A stretch of DNA of 30,051 nucleotides. It comes from a virus. The position numbers were made by a program, and so were the translations under genes. Positions 21,798-30,024 of this stretch are shown piece by piece. Where the stretch lies: positions 1-30,051 of IMG/VR virus record IMGVR_UViG_3300049856_000226; one strand, written 5' to 3'. The notes beneath the pieces were generated by a model. It had not been told where the DNA came from. It saw only the letters and a list, made by a program, of their open reading frames with translations, and ran no database searches. Positions within the stretch are counted from its first letter, which is position 1, and every line of letters starts with the position of its first letter.

Positions 21798-22406
21798 CTA
21801 CACCTCTTCAAGGCGGTGCATGCCCGCGAGCACGCACACCCCTTGGGGGATCGTCACCAGGGCTTTCTCGACGGTCTCTTCACGGTTCTCGTAGAAATGC
21901 CCGATTAGGAGGAGCAGAGCTTGCTGGAGCCCTCGCGGCATCAGTTCGGGGTCTGTCCACCCGGCTTTGTAGACAATCTGGACTGCGTTCCGGCGCATAT
22001 ACGTCGAGGGCCACACGGCCCCCTCGACAAGCTCTATGGCTCCTGGCTCTGTGAACGTATCTACCAAGTAGTTCGTGCTGGCCAGCGTCGTGAGAGCGTT
22101 GGACGAATCGTAATACTGCACATTGGTTATGCTTTGCAGGGGAGGACGTGGGAGCACGAGACGCGGTGTCCATGCGCGCCCCCACTGCCCCGCCCCGCTG
22201 GCAGACGGGAAGCACTCTAACGTATAGCGGAGTGTCGCCGTCATCCACTGCCGCCGCGTGAAGTGCTCCAGATGATCCCGTGCCGCTGGGAGGTAGACAT
22301 TCGCGAGCAGCGTATCGTCCGCATCAGTATCAATACGGCAATGGGCCTTCACGGTGCCTAAGTCCAGCGGTTCGTCAGTGGAGGGTGTCACCATTTGCCA
22401 GGGCAT
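21798..22406 (-). CDS. head-tail connector (gp6-like)
   Basis: A 202-residue protein matching the phage connector/gp6-like (phiE125 gp8) family: LDLGTVKAHCRIDTDADDTL, LPAARDHLEHFTRRQWM, LVLPRPPLQSITNVQYYDSS, NAVQIVYKAGW and LQQALLLLIGHFYENREETV. All are hallmarks of this family. It binds the portal underside and begins the neck. Ribosome binding site: AGGATAA. Neighbours are a head-fibre-like protein upstream and the adaptor downstream. Confidence 0.9.
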   Translation of the reverse strand: MPWQMVTPSTDEPLDLGTVKAHCRIDTDADDTLLANVYLPAARDHLEHFTRRQWMTATLRYTLECFPSASGAGQWGRAWTPRLVLPRPPLQSITNVQYYDSSNALTTLASTNYLVDTFTEPGAIELVEGAVWPSTYMRRNAVQIVYKAGWTDPELMPRGLQQALLLLIGHFYENREETVEKALVTIPQGVCVLAGMHRLEEV

Positions 22407-22409
22407 GGG

Positions 22410-22754
22410 TTATCCTGTCACGCCTAGCGCCGCGAGTTTCGTCTCAACTTGCGCTAGGCGTATCTGTAAATTACGAATCACGGTTAGGACTGTTCGTGCC
22501 TCTTCTGCATCGGCAAACCCAAATGGGACAGTCTGTGTCACATCCTGCACAGCATAGTCTGCTACGCTGGGCGCAGTCACGGTTATCGTCGTGAGCGCCG
22601 CTGTGAGTGTCGCAGGCGTGCCGAACGATCCCGCGATAGCACCAAGCGTTTGCGGCGCCCACGTCCCTACGGCCGTACCTACCAATACTTCGCCTGCAGT
22701 CGGCGCCCGTACTGACACCTCGCGGCCATCAGTGAGTAAGTGATGGTCAGCCAT
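22410..22754 (-). CDS. small head-fibre-like structural protein
   Basis: A 114-residue protein with a beta-rich first half (APTAGEVLVGTAVGTWAPQT, ITVTAPSVADYAVQDVTQTV) and a C-terminal coiled coil (LTVIRNLQIRLAQVETKLAALG). This combination is seen in small virion appendages or trimeric fibres attached to capsids or tails. It lies between the structural protein at 22758 and the connector. The family is not firmly recognised. The stop of the previous gene is just upstream of the ATG. Confidence 0.62.
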   Translation of the reverse strand: MADHHLLTDGREVSVRAPTAGEVLVGTAVGTWAPQTLGAIAGSFGTPATLTAALTTITVTAPSVADYAVQDVTQTVPFGFADAEEARTVLTVIRNLQIRLAQVETKLAALGVTG

Positions 22755-22757
22755 GGG

Positions 22758-23246
22758 TTAATCTACCTTGGGATCAGGCAGGATAGCCGGATCGCCTTTG
22801 TAGCGCAGCCCGTAGAGGATCGCAATCACGGATATCAGGTCCGCATTGGCGCCAGGGCTCGCAATGTCCAACCCCACGCAATCAAACCCGCCTGCGCGGT
22901 CCAAGTCGGCAGAGCTTACCTCCACAAACGTCACCGTATTTGCGGTTGTTCCAAGGTTAAATGTGTCACTCGTCACTGCCGCAAGAACGTTCACGGTCCC
23001 TGTAATCGCGACTTTGCTATAACGCTCCGTAAAACTCAGGGCTTTAGCCCCCGTCCCGGCCACTGCCGTCGCTTGTTTCAACGTCACGGCAGGCGTGCCG
23101 CCCGCCCACGCGCCCTGAGCGATAACGAAGAGAATCCCTTGCGCATCCTTGAGGCTGTAATAGTCGCCTGTTCGTGCCGCGCCTGTCGTATCAATCGGTA
23201 CGTTGCTCACTTCAATAATATTCCGGCTGAGAAATTCACGAGACAT
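22758..23246 (-). CDS. beta-rich structural protein beside the capsid gene
   Basis: A 162-residue protein using ATG at 23246, with AAGGAG at 23260-23255, eight bases away; a GTG three codons further upstream lies on the ribosome binding site and is rejected. The sequence has repeated strands (VPIDTTGAARTGDYYSLKDA, GILFVIAQGAWAGG, VTLKQATAVAG, YSKVAITGTV) and ends with LISVIAILYGLRYKGDPAIL. Similar proteins lie next to major capsid genes, and a virion role is likely; no confirmed family name. Confidence 0.65.
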   Translation of the reverse strand: MSREFLSRNIIEVSNVPIDTTGAARTGDYYSLKDAQGILFVIAQGAWAGGTPAVTLKQATAVAGTGAKALSFTERYSKVAITGTVNVLAAVTSDTFNLGTTANTVTFVEVSSADLDRAGGFDCVGLDIASPGANADLISVIAILYGLRYKGDPAILPDPKVD

Positions 23247-23276
23247 GACACCCACTCCTTTCCAGAGTTGGGACAG

Positions 23277-24716
23277 TTAGGCGCGAGTATCAAGAACAAT
23301 AAAGTGCGACAACACGCTTGTGCCTTGCTCAGGCGTAATAGCTGTTTGCAACCACGCTTCCCCGTTCACCGCGATAATATACCGGAAACAGATCCGGTTC
23401 TTATCAAACTCTAAGTGCATCGACATATCTTTCTGAATCCCCGGCTCCCCGTCCACCGTGCCTGCATCGCCGCGCGCCCGGTAGGCCATAGCGTACCCAC
23501 TCATATTGGCGAGCACGATGTCCCCTTGCGTCCCCAGCGTTGCGCACTGCTCCAAGCGCCGAGTAGGGCGCCCTTTGAGCATTTGCGGGCCAGGAACAGC
23601 CATGGTCGGGTAGCCATTGACGTTCGCCAGCATAACCGGAATCGTCCCAGACACACCAGTCGCCGCGAGTGCGTCAAGTTCTGGCACCGCGTCACGGTTG
23701 ATAAGCCAAATGGCGTTTTCTTCATCGAGACACCGTGCCCACATTTTATGCACATTGTCGTCAACGATCGTATTGGCTGCCTGGCCAGACTCTTTCGCAA
23801 TAGAGACAAACGAGCCCCCGCTGGAGCCCGTGAAAAATCCTTTCGGCTTGGCAACGCCATCGCCACGTAGGATGGCGTTATTGATCGTCTGGATCTGGTC
23901 ATCCACGGCGGCACGGTCGAGATACGCTTCAAGCGTATCGGCATTTTGGAGCAGCGTGTTATTGACTTTGACGAACGTGGCAAGTTGCCGTGGCCGTAGT
24001 TCCAAATTGCGCACTTTGGGCTGAGAATCGGTCATGGCGGTGCCGTCCTCTACCCACGCAGAGCTAATGCCGCCCCACCGTGAACCAGGCACCCGCGACG
24101 TTTCGGCATTAGCCGTAAACTCAATACTAATCGCCCCGATAATAGGGTACAAATCGCACATGGCCATGAGGTTAATTCGCGAGCCCATCATGTGGGTATA
24201 AATATTCCGGTTGAACACCGGGGGCATCAGAAACCCGCCCGTCTGTGGAGTATTGTGATCCATGGCTGCCTGAAAACCGAGAATCCGTGACAGCCGATCA
24301 TCAACCATGCCGTTCACCGCCTGCTGATAGACGGCCATCGCAAAGTCACCATGGCCCCGAAATTCCCACTGGGGATCTTCGGTCCAATTTGCCTTCATAC
24401 GTGTGACACGCGCATTGACCCCACGTGTCAGCACATCCTGTGGCGTAGGGATACTGTTAAAGTCCTGGCGCACCGAGGCCGCTGCCTGGCGCCGGGCTTC
24501 CGTTTGCATCCGACGCTGCTCAAATTCATAATCTTTCTTGAGGTCGCTCGCTTCGCTGACGAGGTCGTTATAATGCGCCTCTTCCTCTTCGGTCCATGCG
24601 CGGTCTTCTGCGTCAATGCCCGCTTGCAGTTCCTCGGCTTCCGTCAGCTTTTGCGCAGCCGCTTCCCGCATACCCTGCAGGGTTGCAATCGTCTTGGTTT
24701 TGGCCTGTTCCGCCAT
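23277..24716 (-). CDS. HK97-fold major capsid protein
   Basis: A 479-residue major capsid protein of the HK97 type. The first about 95 residues are a helical, Glu/Ala-rich scaffold (delta) domain (MREAAAQKLTEAEELQAGID, DLVSEASDLKKDYEFEQRRM) normally cut off by the prohead protease. Then comes PQTGGFLMPPVF, E-loop/P-domain features (ISIEFTANAETSRVPGS, WVEDGTAMTDS, RNLELRPRQLATFVKV) and the A-domain (NAIWLINRDAVPEL, VNGYPTMAVPGPQML, GDIVLANMSGYAMAYRARG). ATG at 24716 has GGGAGG nine bases upstream; ATG at 24725 is too close. The first 104 bases overlap the protease gene in another frame. Confidence 0.93.
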   Translation of the reverse strand: MAEQAKTKTIATLQGMREAAAQKLTEAEELQAGIDAEDRAWTEEEEAHYNDLVSEASDLKKDYEFEQRRMQTEARRQAAASVRQDFNSIPTPQDVLTRGVNARVTRMKANWTEDPQWEFRGHGDFAMAVYQQAVNGMVDDRLSRILGFQAAMDHNTPQTGGFLMPPVFNRNIYTHMMGSRINLMAMCDLYPIIGAISIEFTANAETSRVPGSRWGGISSAWVEDGTAMTDSQPKVRNLELRPRQLATFVKVNNTLLQNADTLEAYLDRAAVDDQIQTINNAILRGDGVAKPKGFFTGSSGGSFVSIAKESGQAANTIVDDNVHKMWARCLDEENAIWLINRDAVPELDALAATGVSGTIPVMLANVNGYPTMAVPGPQMLKGRPTRRLEQCATLGTQGDIVLANMSGYAMAYRARGDAGTVDGEPGIQKDMSMHLEFDKNRICFRYIIAVNGEAWLQTAITPEQGTSVLSHFIVLDTRA

Positions 24717-25794
24717 ACGTGACATCCTCCCACGCTGCGCGCACCTGCGCGACACTGAGCCGTCCCGCTGCTGCCATCCGGCGAGGTTGCCGCATGCGCG
24801 CCGCGTCGTTTACTGCCTGGTCAAAAGACATGATCCCATCAATCAACCCCAACTCTTTGGCTCTCTGGGCTAAAAAGACCCTCCCGTCTGTTACCGCTTT
24901 GAGTTGTGCGTTGCTCATCTTGCGCCCACGTTGTACCGCCTCAAAGAAAAACGTGCCCATGCTCTGCACCATGTCCCCCAGATAGGCTAAATGCTCTGGC
25001 AGTACCGGTGCCCCCGGAATCCCGACAGCCTTGTACGGGCTCGTCGTGACCACATGCACCGTCACGCCATCGCGCGCCGCTTTGCCTGACGTATCCTCTA
25101 GGGCTGCCAGCACACCAATGCTGCCAATTTGCGCAGAGCGATTAGACGTAATCCGTTGTGCCTGGCTGCCAATCCAATAGGCCGCGCTCGCGCCTAGATC
25201 CTCAATATGGGCCACTACTGGTTTGCTCAGACGCGCCCGGACCACTTCGTCCGCAACATCCTGGATACCGTCTACTTGCCCGCCAGGGGAATCAATGGCC
25301 AGGAGGAGGCTTTTCACCTGTTCGCTTGCGACGGCTTGCCGGATAGCACGCCTGGTCAAGATCGCGGACGTGCCGCCAAACTTGCTCACACCTTTCGTAA
25401 GCCCCCCCACAATACGGATAATCGCCACCCCATCTTCTGTCGTGGCATAGAGTGCCCCAGTGCCGCCAGGGCCATCGCCCATCGCAGCGACAGGCTGCAT
25501 GGGCCACAAGCCGCGCTGAATGGCCAGGACGGCCTCACGTATCCAGTGGGGCTCAATCGCCCAGAGCCCGAGATGCGCCCGGAAACAGGCCACGGTATCG
25601 AGTGCTTCTGGGCGTAACTGCCCCTGTGATGTCGGCGCGCTCGGATTCTCCGGATGCTCGGCATCCCAGGCCCGATAACACACCGCGTTCCTTTGGGCAA
25701 TGTTGGGATAATCTTTCGCCATCGTGGCGTCCCCCATGCAGCGCGAATGGTAGACATCTTTGTGTTCATTTTTGCGCGGCTTCGGGTTTGACAT
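24613..25794 (-). CDS. S49 (SppA-like) prohead protease
   Basis: A 393-residue serine protease that matures the capsid. An N-terminal Cys module (about 1-45: SRCMGDATMAKDYPN, AQRNAVCYRAWD) common in phage protease genes precedes the S49 core. The core has LLLAIDSPGGQV (DSPGG at 168-172), the nucleophile S203 in GASAAYWIG, GSIGV and catalytic K255 in SPYKAVG; the 52-residue Ser-Lys spacing equals that of Bacillus SppA. VTDGRVFLAQRAKELGLIDG closes the domain. The last about 34 residues (Gly/Asp/Ser-rich, two Cys) lie inside the capsid gene. Portal stop and protease ATG are two bases apart. Confidence 0.9.
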   Translation of the reverse strand: MSNPKPRKNEHKDVYHSRCMGDATMAKDYPNIAQRNAVCYRAWDAEHPENPSAPTSQGQLRPEALDTVACFRAHLGLWAIEPHWIREAVLAIQRGLWPMQPVAAMGDGPGGTGALYATTEDGVAIIRIVGGLTKGVSKFGGTSAILTRRAIRQAVASEQVKSLLLAIDSPGGQVDGIQDVADEVVRARLSKPVVAHIEDLGASAAYWIGSQAQRITSNRSAQIGSIGVLAALEDTSGKAARDGVTVHVVTTSPYKAVGIPGAPVLPEHLAYLGDMVQSMGTFFFEAVQRGRKMSNAQLKAVTDGRVFLAQRAKELGLIDGIMSFDQAVNDAARMRQPRRMAAAGRLSVAQVRAAWEDVTYGGTGQNQDDCNPAGYAGSGCAKADGSRGTASGH

Positions 25795-25796
25795 GG

Positions 25797-27149
25797 CTAC
25801 CGCTCCACCAGGCTATGCTGGCCGTTGCGTGCTGCTGGCGCTATATCAGCAGGACTCACCGGGCGAGTCGTCAACCGCTTCGCTTGGGCCGTGCCATCGA
25901 CAATCTTCCGCACGGGCGCCATATTGAGCTGCATGAAGTGCTCATCGCCGCCCTCGTATCCGTTCATATCCTCAAGCTCAAGCACATCGTTGGGGCTATA
26001 AATCCCGTTGGCAATCATGGTACGGAAAAACTCCGCCCGTGCCGCACTATCCCCACGCATGAGCGCATTGACCGTATGCTTGGCGTAGTACGGAGAGTCT
26101 ACGCCTAACAGTTTCACCTGTATTTCTTGCTCAATCAACGTCAGCCATGCGCCCAACGTGTCCGTAGCATAGGCAATATTTTCCTGCTCCATATTAGCAT
26201 AATGCGCGTATTCCAGATCCCCGACCTTCGTAAGGGGCATGCGAAACCAGCGGGCAATCTCACGGACCTGAAACGTTCGCGTACTGAGGTACTGCGCTTG
26301 CTCAGGGGGGATAGCAATCGGGGAAAACTCAATGCCGTTCTCCAGCAGCAAATATTTCCCCGCATTGCTAGGGCCTCGGTAGCTCTCCATGCTCTTGCGC
26401 AGGTTATCCTTGCTCGGATCACTCAGGGCAGTCGGCACTGTGAGAATCCCGCCTGGCGTGCTGGCATTGCCGAAAAACGACGCGCCATAGTCCTGTGCGG
26501 CAATCGAGAGCCCCATGCTTCGCGCCGCAATTTGCAAAATACTCATGCCCGTGAGGCCATCCTGCGACAGCCCTTTGAAATGGAGCATATCGGACGCAGG
26601 GACGATCTGTGTCGGATGCCCGCGTTGCGTGATATCGTAGAGGAGCTGCCCATCAGTGCCGCGTCGTGCCGTCACGCAGGAGGGATACAGCGGGTGCAGG
26701 CCAGTCGGTTGGCCTTCCTGTCCGGGTATCATGCTCTGATCCCGCAGAATGAGCGCATAGGCGTTACCCCAGCCGAGCACGTGATACATGAGCAAGCGCC
26801 GCAAGACAAACGCGGTCATGTCGTCGTTAGCTTGGCGATTGAGGACCGTCCAGAGCCCGTGATCCCGGCGCTTCTCGCGCCTGCCGCCCACCTCCTGATA
26901 GATCGGTAACGGCAATTTCGCAACATCTTCCGCAATAGAGCGGATGCAATCATAATAGGCGGCAAGGCCGAGCATCGTTTGATGTGAAACAGACACGCCC
27001 GCGCTGACCTGCTGCCCCCCGAGAGACCACTGGCTCACCCACGCAGTCGGATTCGTCAGGTCACTCAGCGCACTAGCAGCCCGAAGCTGCGTCGGCAGCA
27101 ACAGCCCACCGCTTGACTGCTCATAGCCTGGGGGAATCGCCTGATCCAT
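25797..27149 (-). CDS. HK97-type portal protein
   Basis: A 450-residue portal protein (Phage_portal family) forming the dodecameric DNA gate. Typical segments are GLAAYYDCIRSIAEDVAKLP, LPIYQEVGGRREKRRDH, MYHVLGWGNAYALILRDQS, LHFKGLSQDGLTGMSILQIA, LLENGIEFSPIAIPPEQAQY, REIARWFRMPLTKVGDLEYA and NIAYATDTLGAWLTLIEQEI. Length is normal. Its short leader holds GTGAGGCAGG before the ATG and, further up, a terminator-like hairpin (27163-27206) and a promoter candidate. Confidence 0.94.
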   Translation of the reverse strand: MDQAIPPGYEQSSGGLLLPTQLRAASALSDLTNPTAWVSQWSLGGQQVSAGVSVSHQTMLGLAAYYDCIRSIAEDVAKLPLPIYQEVGGRREKRRDHGLWTVLNRQANDDMTAFVLRRLLMYHVLGWGNAYALILRDQSMIPGQEGQPTGLHPLYPSCVTARRGTDGQLLYDITQRGHPTQIVPASDMLHFKGLSQDGLTGMSILQIAARSMGLSIAAQDYGASFFGNASTPGGILTVPTALSDPSKDNLRKSMESYRGPSNAGKYLLLENGIEFSPIAIPPEQAQYLSTRTFQVREIARWFRMPLTKVGDLEYAHYANMEQENIAYATDTLGAWLTLIEQEIQVKLLGVDSPYYAKHTVNALMRGDSAARAEFFRTMIANGIYSPNDVLELEDMNGYEGGDEHFMQLNMAPVRKIVDGTAQAKRLTTRPVSPADIAPAARNGQHSLVER

Positions 27150-27162
27150 CCTGCCTCACAAC

Positions 27163-27206
27163 AAAAAAGGCGGCACCGGAAGTCTTGAAGACTTCTCAGT
27201 GCCGCC
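27163..27206 (-). terminator. intrinsic terminator-like hairpin before the portal gene
   Basis: On the minus strand an outer 8-bp stem (GGCGGCAC, from 27206, with GTGCCGCC ending at 27169) and an inner 7-bp stem (GAAGTCT/AGACTTC) are followed by TTTTTT (27168-27163). This is the classical GC-stem plus U-run layout. It lies between the 75-residue gene and the portal ATG, downstream of a promoter candidate, so it could stop terminase-region messages or attenuate the portal message. Confidence 0.8.
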
Positions 27207-27239
27207 ACATGGGGTAGGCACACAGTACATTATTGCACT

Positions 27240-27268
27240 AGCATACCAGGACTATAACACTAATTCAA
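27240..27268 (-). promoter_or_regulatory. promoter candidate with extended -10 before the portal gene
   Basis: On the minus strand TTGAAT (27268-27263) is separated by exactly 17 bases from TATGCT (27245-27240), with TGG directly before the -10 (extended -10). Start of transcription would be near 27233, before the terminator-like hairpin at 27206-27163. The -35 overlaps the end of the 75-residue gene. Match to consensus is moderate (four of six in each box). Confidence 0.5.
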
Positions 27269-27479
27269 GGCTCACCTTAACGACATTGCGATGGTAGCGC
27301 AGATGCACCGCGCCTGCCCGGTGCCGCGCCAGAGTTGTCTCATGGGCCAGCAGCGCTTCAACCAGCACACGCACCTGTGGATGCAGCGCGTCGAGACACA
27401 GCAGGCCGGGAGAGGGCTCGGGATACTCAAGCACGTCTGCGACAGGCTCTATTTCCCCATTGCTCCAGCGCTTCGCCAT
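27252..27479 (-). CDS. 75-residue protein, unknown
   Basis: ATG at 27479 with TAGGAG eight bases upstream. The protein has an acidic N-terminus (NGEIEPVADVLEYPEPSPGL) and a helical, His/Arg/Ala-rich second half (VRVLVEALLAHETTLARHRA) ending in strands (VHLRYHRNVVKVSLELVL). The frame extends another 34 codons upstream, but that part lacks a ribosome binding site and resembles intergenic DNA. It lies between large terminase and portal, where some phages have small head proteins. No family recognised. Confidence 0.6.
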   Translation of the reverse strand: MAKRWSNGEIEPVADVLEYPEPSPGLLCLDALHPQVRVLVEALLAHETTLARHRAGAVHLRYHRNVVKVSLELVL

Positions 27480-27653
27480 AGTGGTACTCCTAGCCAGAGA
27501 GAGGAAATACAGCGATAGGCGGGCGATGGCCGTTAGCGCGCAAGGGAAGCCACCATCTCTATCCAGTGGGGCCACCGCCATCCCTCATGGCATCCCCATT
27601 GCGAGGGCCGCAACCCCCTCGCTCTCTCTGTATTCCCCATCAAACTTTTAGTA
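27480..27653 (-). other. gap between the 75-residue gene and terL
   Basis: About 174 bases, one of the longer gaps in the late operon. A 7-bp GC hairpin (on the minus strand GCGAGGG and CCCTCGC around an 8-base loop) lies near 27600-27625 without a T-run, so it is at best a weak terminator. An in-frame extension of the downstream ORF crosses part of the gap without a ribosome binding site. No promoter was convincing. Confidence 0.4.
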
Positions 27654-29435
27654 CTAGAGGATCAGCGGCCCTGCTGTATCGTACAGGGTGCTCGCCATGT
27701 CAATCGGCCTAGCCATCGCTCGCCCCAGCGCCATAATAGCCGCCACAATCGGGTCAATTTTATCGCTCGACTTCTGCTTGTCCGGCTTCACGGTGCCTGC
27801 TGGCCCTTGCTGCACGTACACATTGCCTGCTGCCCAGCGGACAAGCCGATTGCCCCCATGATGAAACTCCCCACGATTCACGAGCCGCCCCAGTTCGTCC
27901 GTGGGCGCCGCCATGGACTGAAAGCCCTGCCCAAACGTGACTACCTGAAATCCGTCAGCTAGCAACTCCTGTGAGAGTTGCGCACCCTGGAATTTACGAT
28001 CGACCGCAAGTTCCATGATGCCGTAATCGTCTGCAATCGCATTGAGCGCAGCTCGAATGACTCCGTAATCGGTCTCGTTGCCCTCAGTAGTGAGCAATTC
28101 CCCGCGTGCGAGCGCATCGAGATAGACATTGTCGCCCTTCTGGGCACGCTTTTTTGCCGTGTCTGCGGGCGCCCAGTTCCACCAGCGCGCCGCGTAGCTC
28201 CCGTCATCGTTCGGAAATACCAAGCACAGGGACGTGAGGTCAGACGTTGCCCCGAGATCCAGCCCGCCCCAACAGGTACGCCCCAAGAGGTCGTCTGGCG
28301 CTTCATGCCCCGCTGATGCGTCCCACCGAGCCATATCCAGCCACAGCGCGGCCTGTTTCGTGCGGACATTCAGGTGTAAGCGTAAAAATGTCGGCAAATA
28401 GGCCGGGATGGCTTGCGCCCGCTGCGCTTCAGCTCGCAGGTAATCCAGGGACACACTCACGCCTAGGTTTGGGTTGGCAATCGCCCAGAGCTTTTCATCC
28501 TGGTATACTGCCGGGTCGGTATAATCCAGCTCCATGCCCTTGTAGAGCCGTGGCGCTTCGTAAATCACGGGCAAAAACGCCGTGTTGGCCCGCCCATCAC
28601 GTACCTGGCAGGCATAATCGTACAGTTCGTTGCAGATCGAGGGCCGGTCAAAGTCTGCCGTGGTGATGTAAATGAGGAGCGGCTGTTGCCTGTTCGCGCT
28701 GGCGGTGGAAGTCCGCAGCACATCGACGAGATTACGGTCAGGCTGCACGTGTAGCTCGTCAATAATCCCCAGATGCGTATTCCCGCCGTGCTTGGTCTCT
28801 GCATCGGACGAAATGACCCTTAGAAAGCTGTAGTCCTGTTCAATCACGATGCTTTTCGACTGTCCTGCTGCCGCGTTCCCCCCATAAATCTTACAGCGTC
28901 GCTTAAGGTCAGGGTCGTTCTCGACCATGCCTTTGCAGTAGCGGAATAGGTTTCCAGCCTGCTCTCGCTCGCCCGCCGCCACGTAGTTCTGCTGGCCTAT
29001 TTCATTGTCGCAGAACAGTACCGCCATGCCGAGCCCCGCTACAATAGGGGACTTCCCGTTCTTGCGTGGCTCATAAATGAGTACTTCTCGGTAGCGCCTT
29101 ACTGTGCGTCCTAGTGCATCGACACGTTGCCAGCCGAAAATGTTGGCAATGACGGCCTGCTGATGCTTCTCCAAGATGAACGGCTGCCCGGCCTTGGCGC
29201 CCTCGATATGGTGCAGGCACTCGGGGAAAAAGTCGAGGTAGCGTTGCGCTATGGTTTCCTCGAACCACGCATCTTCCCGCGTGGCAATGGCATCATAGCC
29301 TGGGATCAGGCGCAGCAGGGGGGTCATGGAGCGCCAACGTGTGCCGTGGTACCAGCCAGGCTTCGTCGCAGGCTTAGGCGCTGTCACGGAAAAACCGCTG
29401 TTTACTTTTTTTGGCCGTGGGGTCAGTGTCGGCAT
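27654..29435 (-). CDS. terL: large terminase subunit
   Basis: A 593-residue DNA-packaging motor (start ATG at 29435 with AGGAAAG upstream). The ATPase half has Walker A PRKNGKS (123-129), Walker B IIDELH (224-229) and a coupling motif IYITTADFD. The nuclease half has GGLDLGATSD (D393, D399), LAVDRKFQG (D479) and SSDKIDPIVAA (D558, D561), completing an RNase H-like two-metal site. It is of the HK97/phage terminase-1 type, with normal length. It overlaps terS by 62 bases in another frame; an ATG at 29327 would avoid the overlap but lacks a ribosome binding site. Confidence 0.94.
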   Translation of the reverse strand: MPTLTPRPKKVNSGFSVTAPKPATKPGWYHGTRWRSMTPLLRLIPGYDAIATREDAWFEETIAQRYLDFFPECLHHIEGAKAGQPFILEKHQQAVIANIFGWQRVDALGRTVRRYREVLIYEPRKNGKSPIVAGLGMAVLFCDNEIGQQNYVAAGEREQAGNLFRYCKGMVENDPDLKRRCKIYGGNAAAGQSKSIVIEQDYSFLRVISSDAETKHGGNTHLGIIDELHVQPDRNLVDVLRTSTASANRQQPLLIYITTADFDRPSICNELYDYACQVRDGRANTAFLPVIYEAPRLYKGMELDYTDPAVYQDEKLWAIANPNLGVSVSLDYLRAEAQRAQAIPAYLPTFLRLHLNVRTKQAALWLDMARWDASAGHEAPDDLLGRTCWGGLDLGATSDLTSLCLVFPNDDGSYAARWWNWAPADTAKKRAQKGDNVYLDALARGELLTTEGNETDYGVIRAALNAIADDYGIMELAVDRKFQGAQLSQELLADGFQVVTFGQGFQSMAAPTDELGRLVNRGEFHHGGNRLVRWAAGNVYVQQGPAGTVKPDKQKSSDKIDPIVAAIMALGRAMARPIDMASTLYDTAGPLIL

Positions 29436-29886
29436 ATATCTTTCCTGCCGCAGCATTGAGGAGACCAATACCCGCCCGTGCAGACGGGCTCAGACCAAAA
29501 CTGTGTTCGAGTCGGTGAAGTTGGGCTGCCAGGTTGCTCGCAATATACGTCTGCGGGAAAGCCTGGAAGCCGTATACGTCTCCCTCTTTGTTTTTGAGCG
29601 GGTAGGTCTCCCCGTACTGCTTGATAAACGATTCGGCTTTGACCCACCGTTGGTGTAAACGCACGTAGCGCCCGAGGGCAAGCCCATCGAGCTTCGCCAG
29701 GATGCCAATTGCGGCTAACTCCGTGCACAGAAAGTCCCACACTGGACGCACTTCCGCGTCGAGCCATGCTGGAAAGTCGGGCACGCCCGGCGCTGGCATG
29801 GGTTCGCGCTTGCGATAGGTGGCGTCCTTGGAGTGACGGAGTTGCAGTATTTTTGTTGGCAACGGTTTTGCGCCACGAGCGCCCAT
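29374..29886 (-). CDS. terS: small terminase subunit, P27 family
   Basis: A 170-residue DNA-recognition subunit of the P27 (Terminase_4) type. It starts MGARGAKPLPTKILQLRHSK, where G.RGPKP..T is the family hallmark, followed by P.P..PDFPAWLDAEVRPVWD, LAAIGILAKLDGLALGRYVR and AAQLHRLEHSFGLSPSARA, all usual. AAAGGAA is six bases before the ATG. It binds the packaging site and hands DNA to TerL. It is the first clear gene of the late operon in the window. The segment after it, up to the window edge, is described separately. Confidence 0.92.
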   Translation of the reverse strand: MGARGAKPLPTKILQLRHSKDATYRKREPMPAPGVPDFPAWLDAEVRPVWDFLCTELAAIGILAKLDGLALGRYVRLHQRWVKAESFIKQYGETYPLKNKEGDVYGFQAFPQTYIASNLAAQLHRLEHSFGLSPSARAGIGLLNAAAGKIYADTDPTAKKSKQRFFRDSA

Positions 29887-30024
29887 CTAGGTTCCTTTCT
29901 CTACGAGGTGCATGCCATATTCATTGATCCCCTGGGGTATCTCGACTCCAGGCTTCAACCTGAGCTTATTGGACCGGAAGCGCGAATAGTCTACCTGGTG
30001 TTGCAGGGTGCCCTTGCAGCTCAG
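29887..30024 (-). other. coding-like stretch upstream of terS without a start
   Basis: On the minus strand, one frame is open from 30024 to the TAG directly before the terS ATG. It reads QVDYSRFRSNKLRLKPG and VEIPQGINEYGMHLVEKGT, which looks like real protein, but it begins after a TAA (30027-30025) with no ATG, GTG or ribosome binding site. It could be a 3' gene remnant, a frameshifted gene or a chance frame. A + strand frame over the same bases (ending at 30051) also exists and is less protein-like at its start. Confidence 0.3.

Noticed and set aside
22740-23414. 224-codon + strand ORF opposite structural genes
   Set aside because: It spans the ends of two minus-strand genes with shadow-like composition; not a real gene.
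26127-26909. 260-codon + strand ORF opposite the portal gene
   Set aside because: Antisense shadow of the portal, no recognisable motif.
27480-27581. 34-codon N-terminal extension of the 75-residue gene
   Set aside because: No ribosome binding site at the upstream ATG; the ATG at 27479 has a good one.
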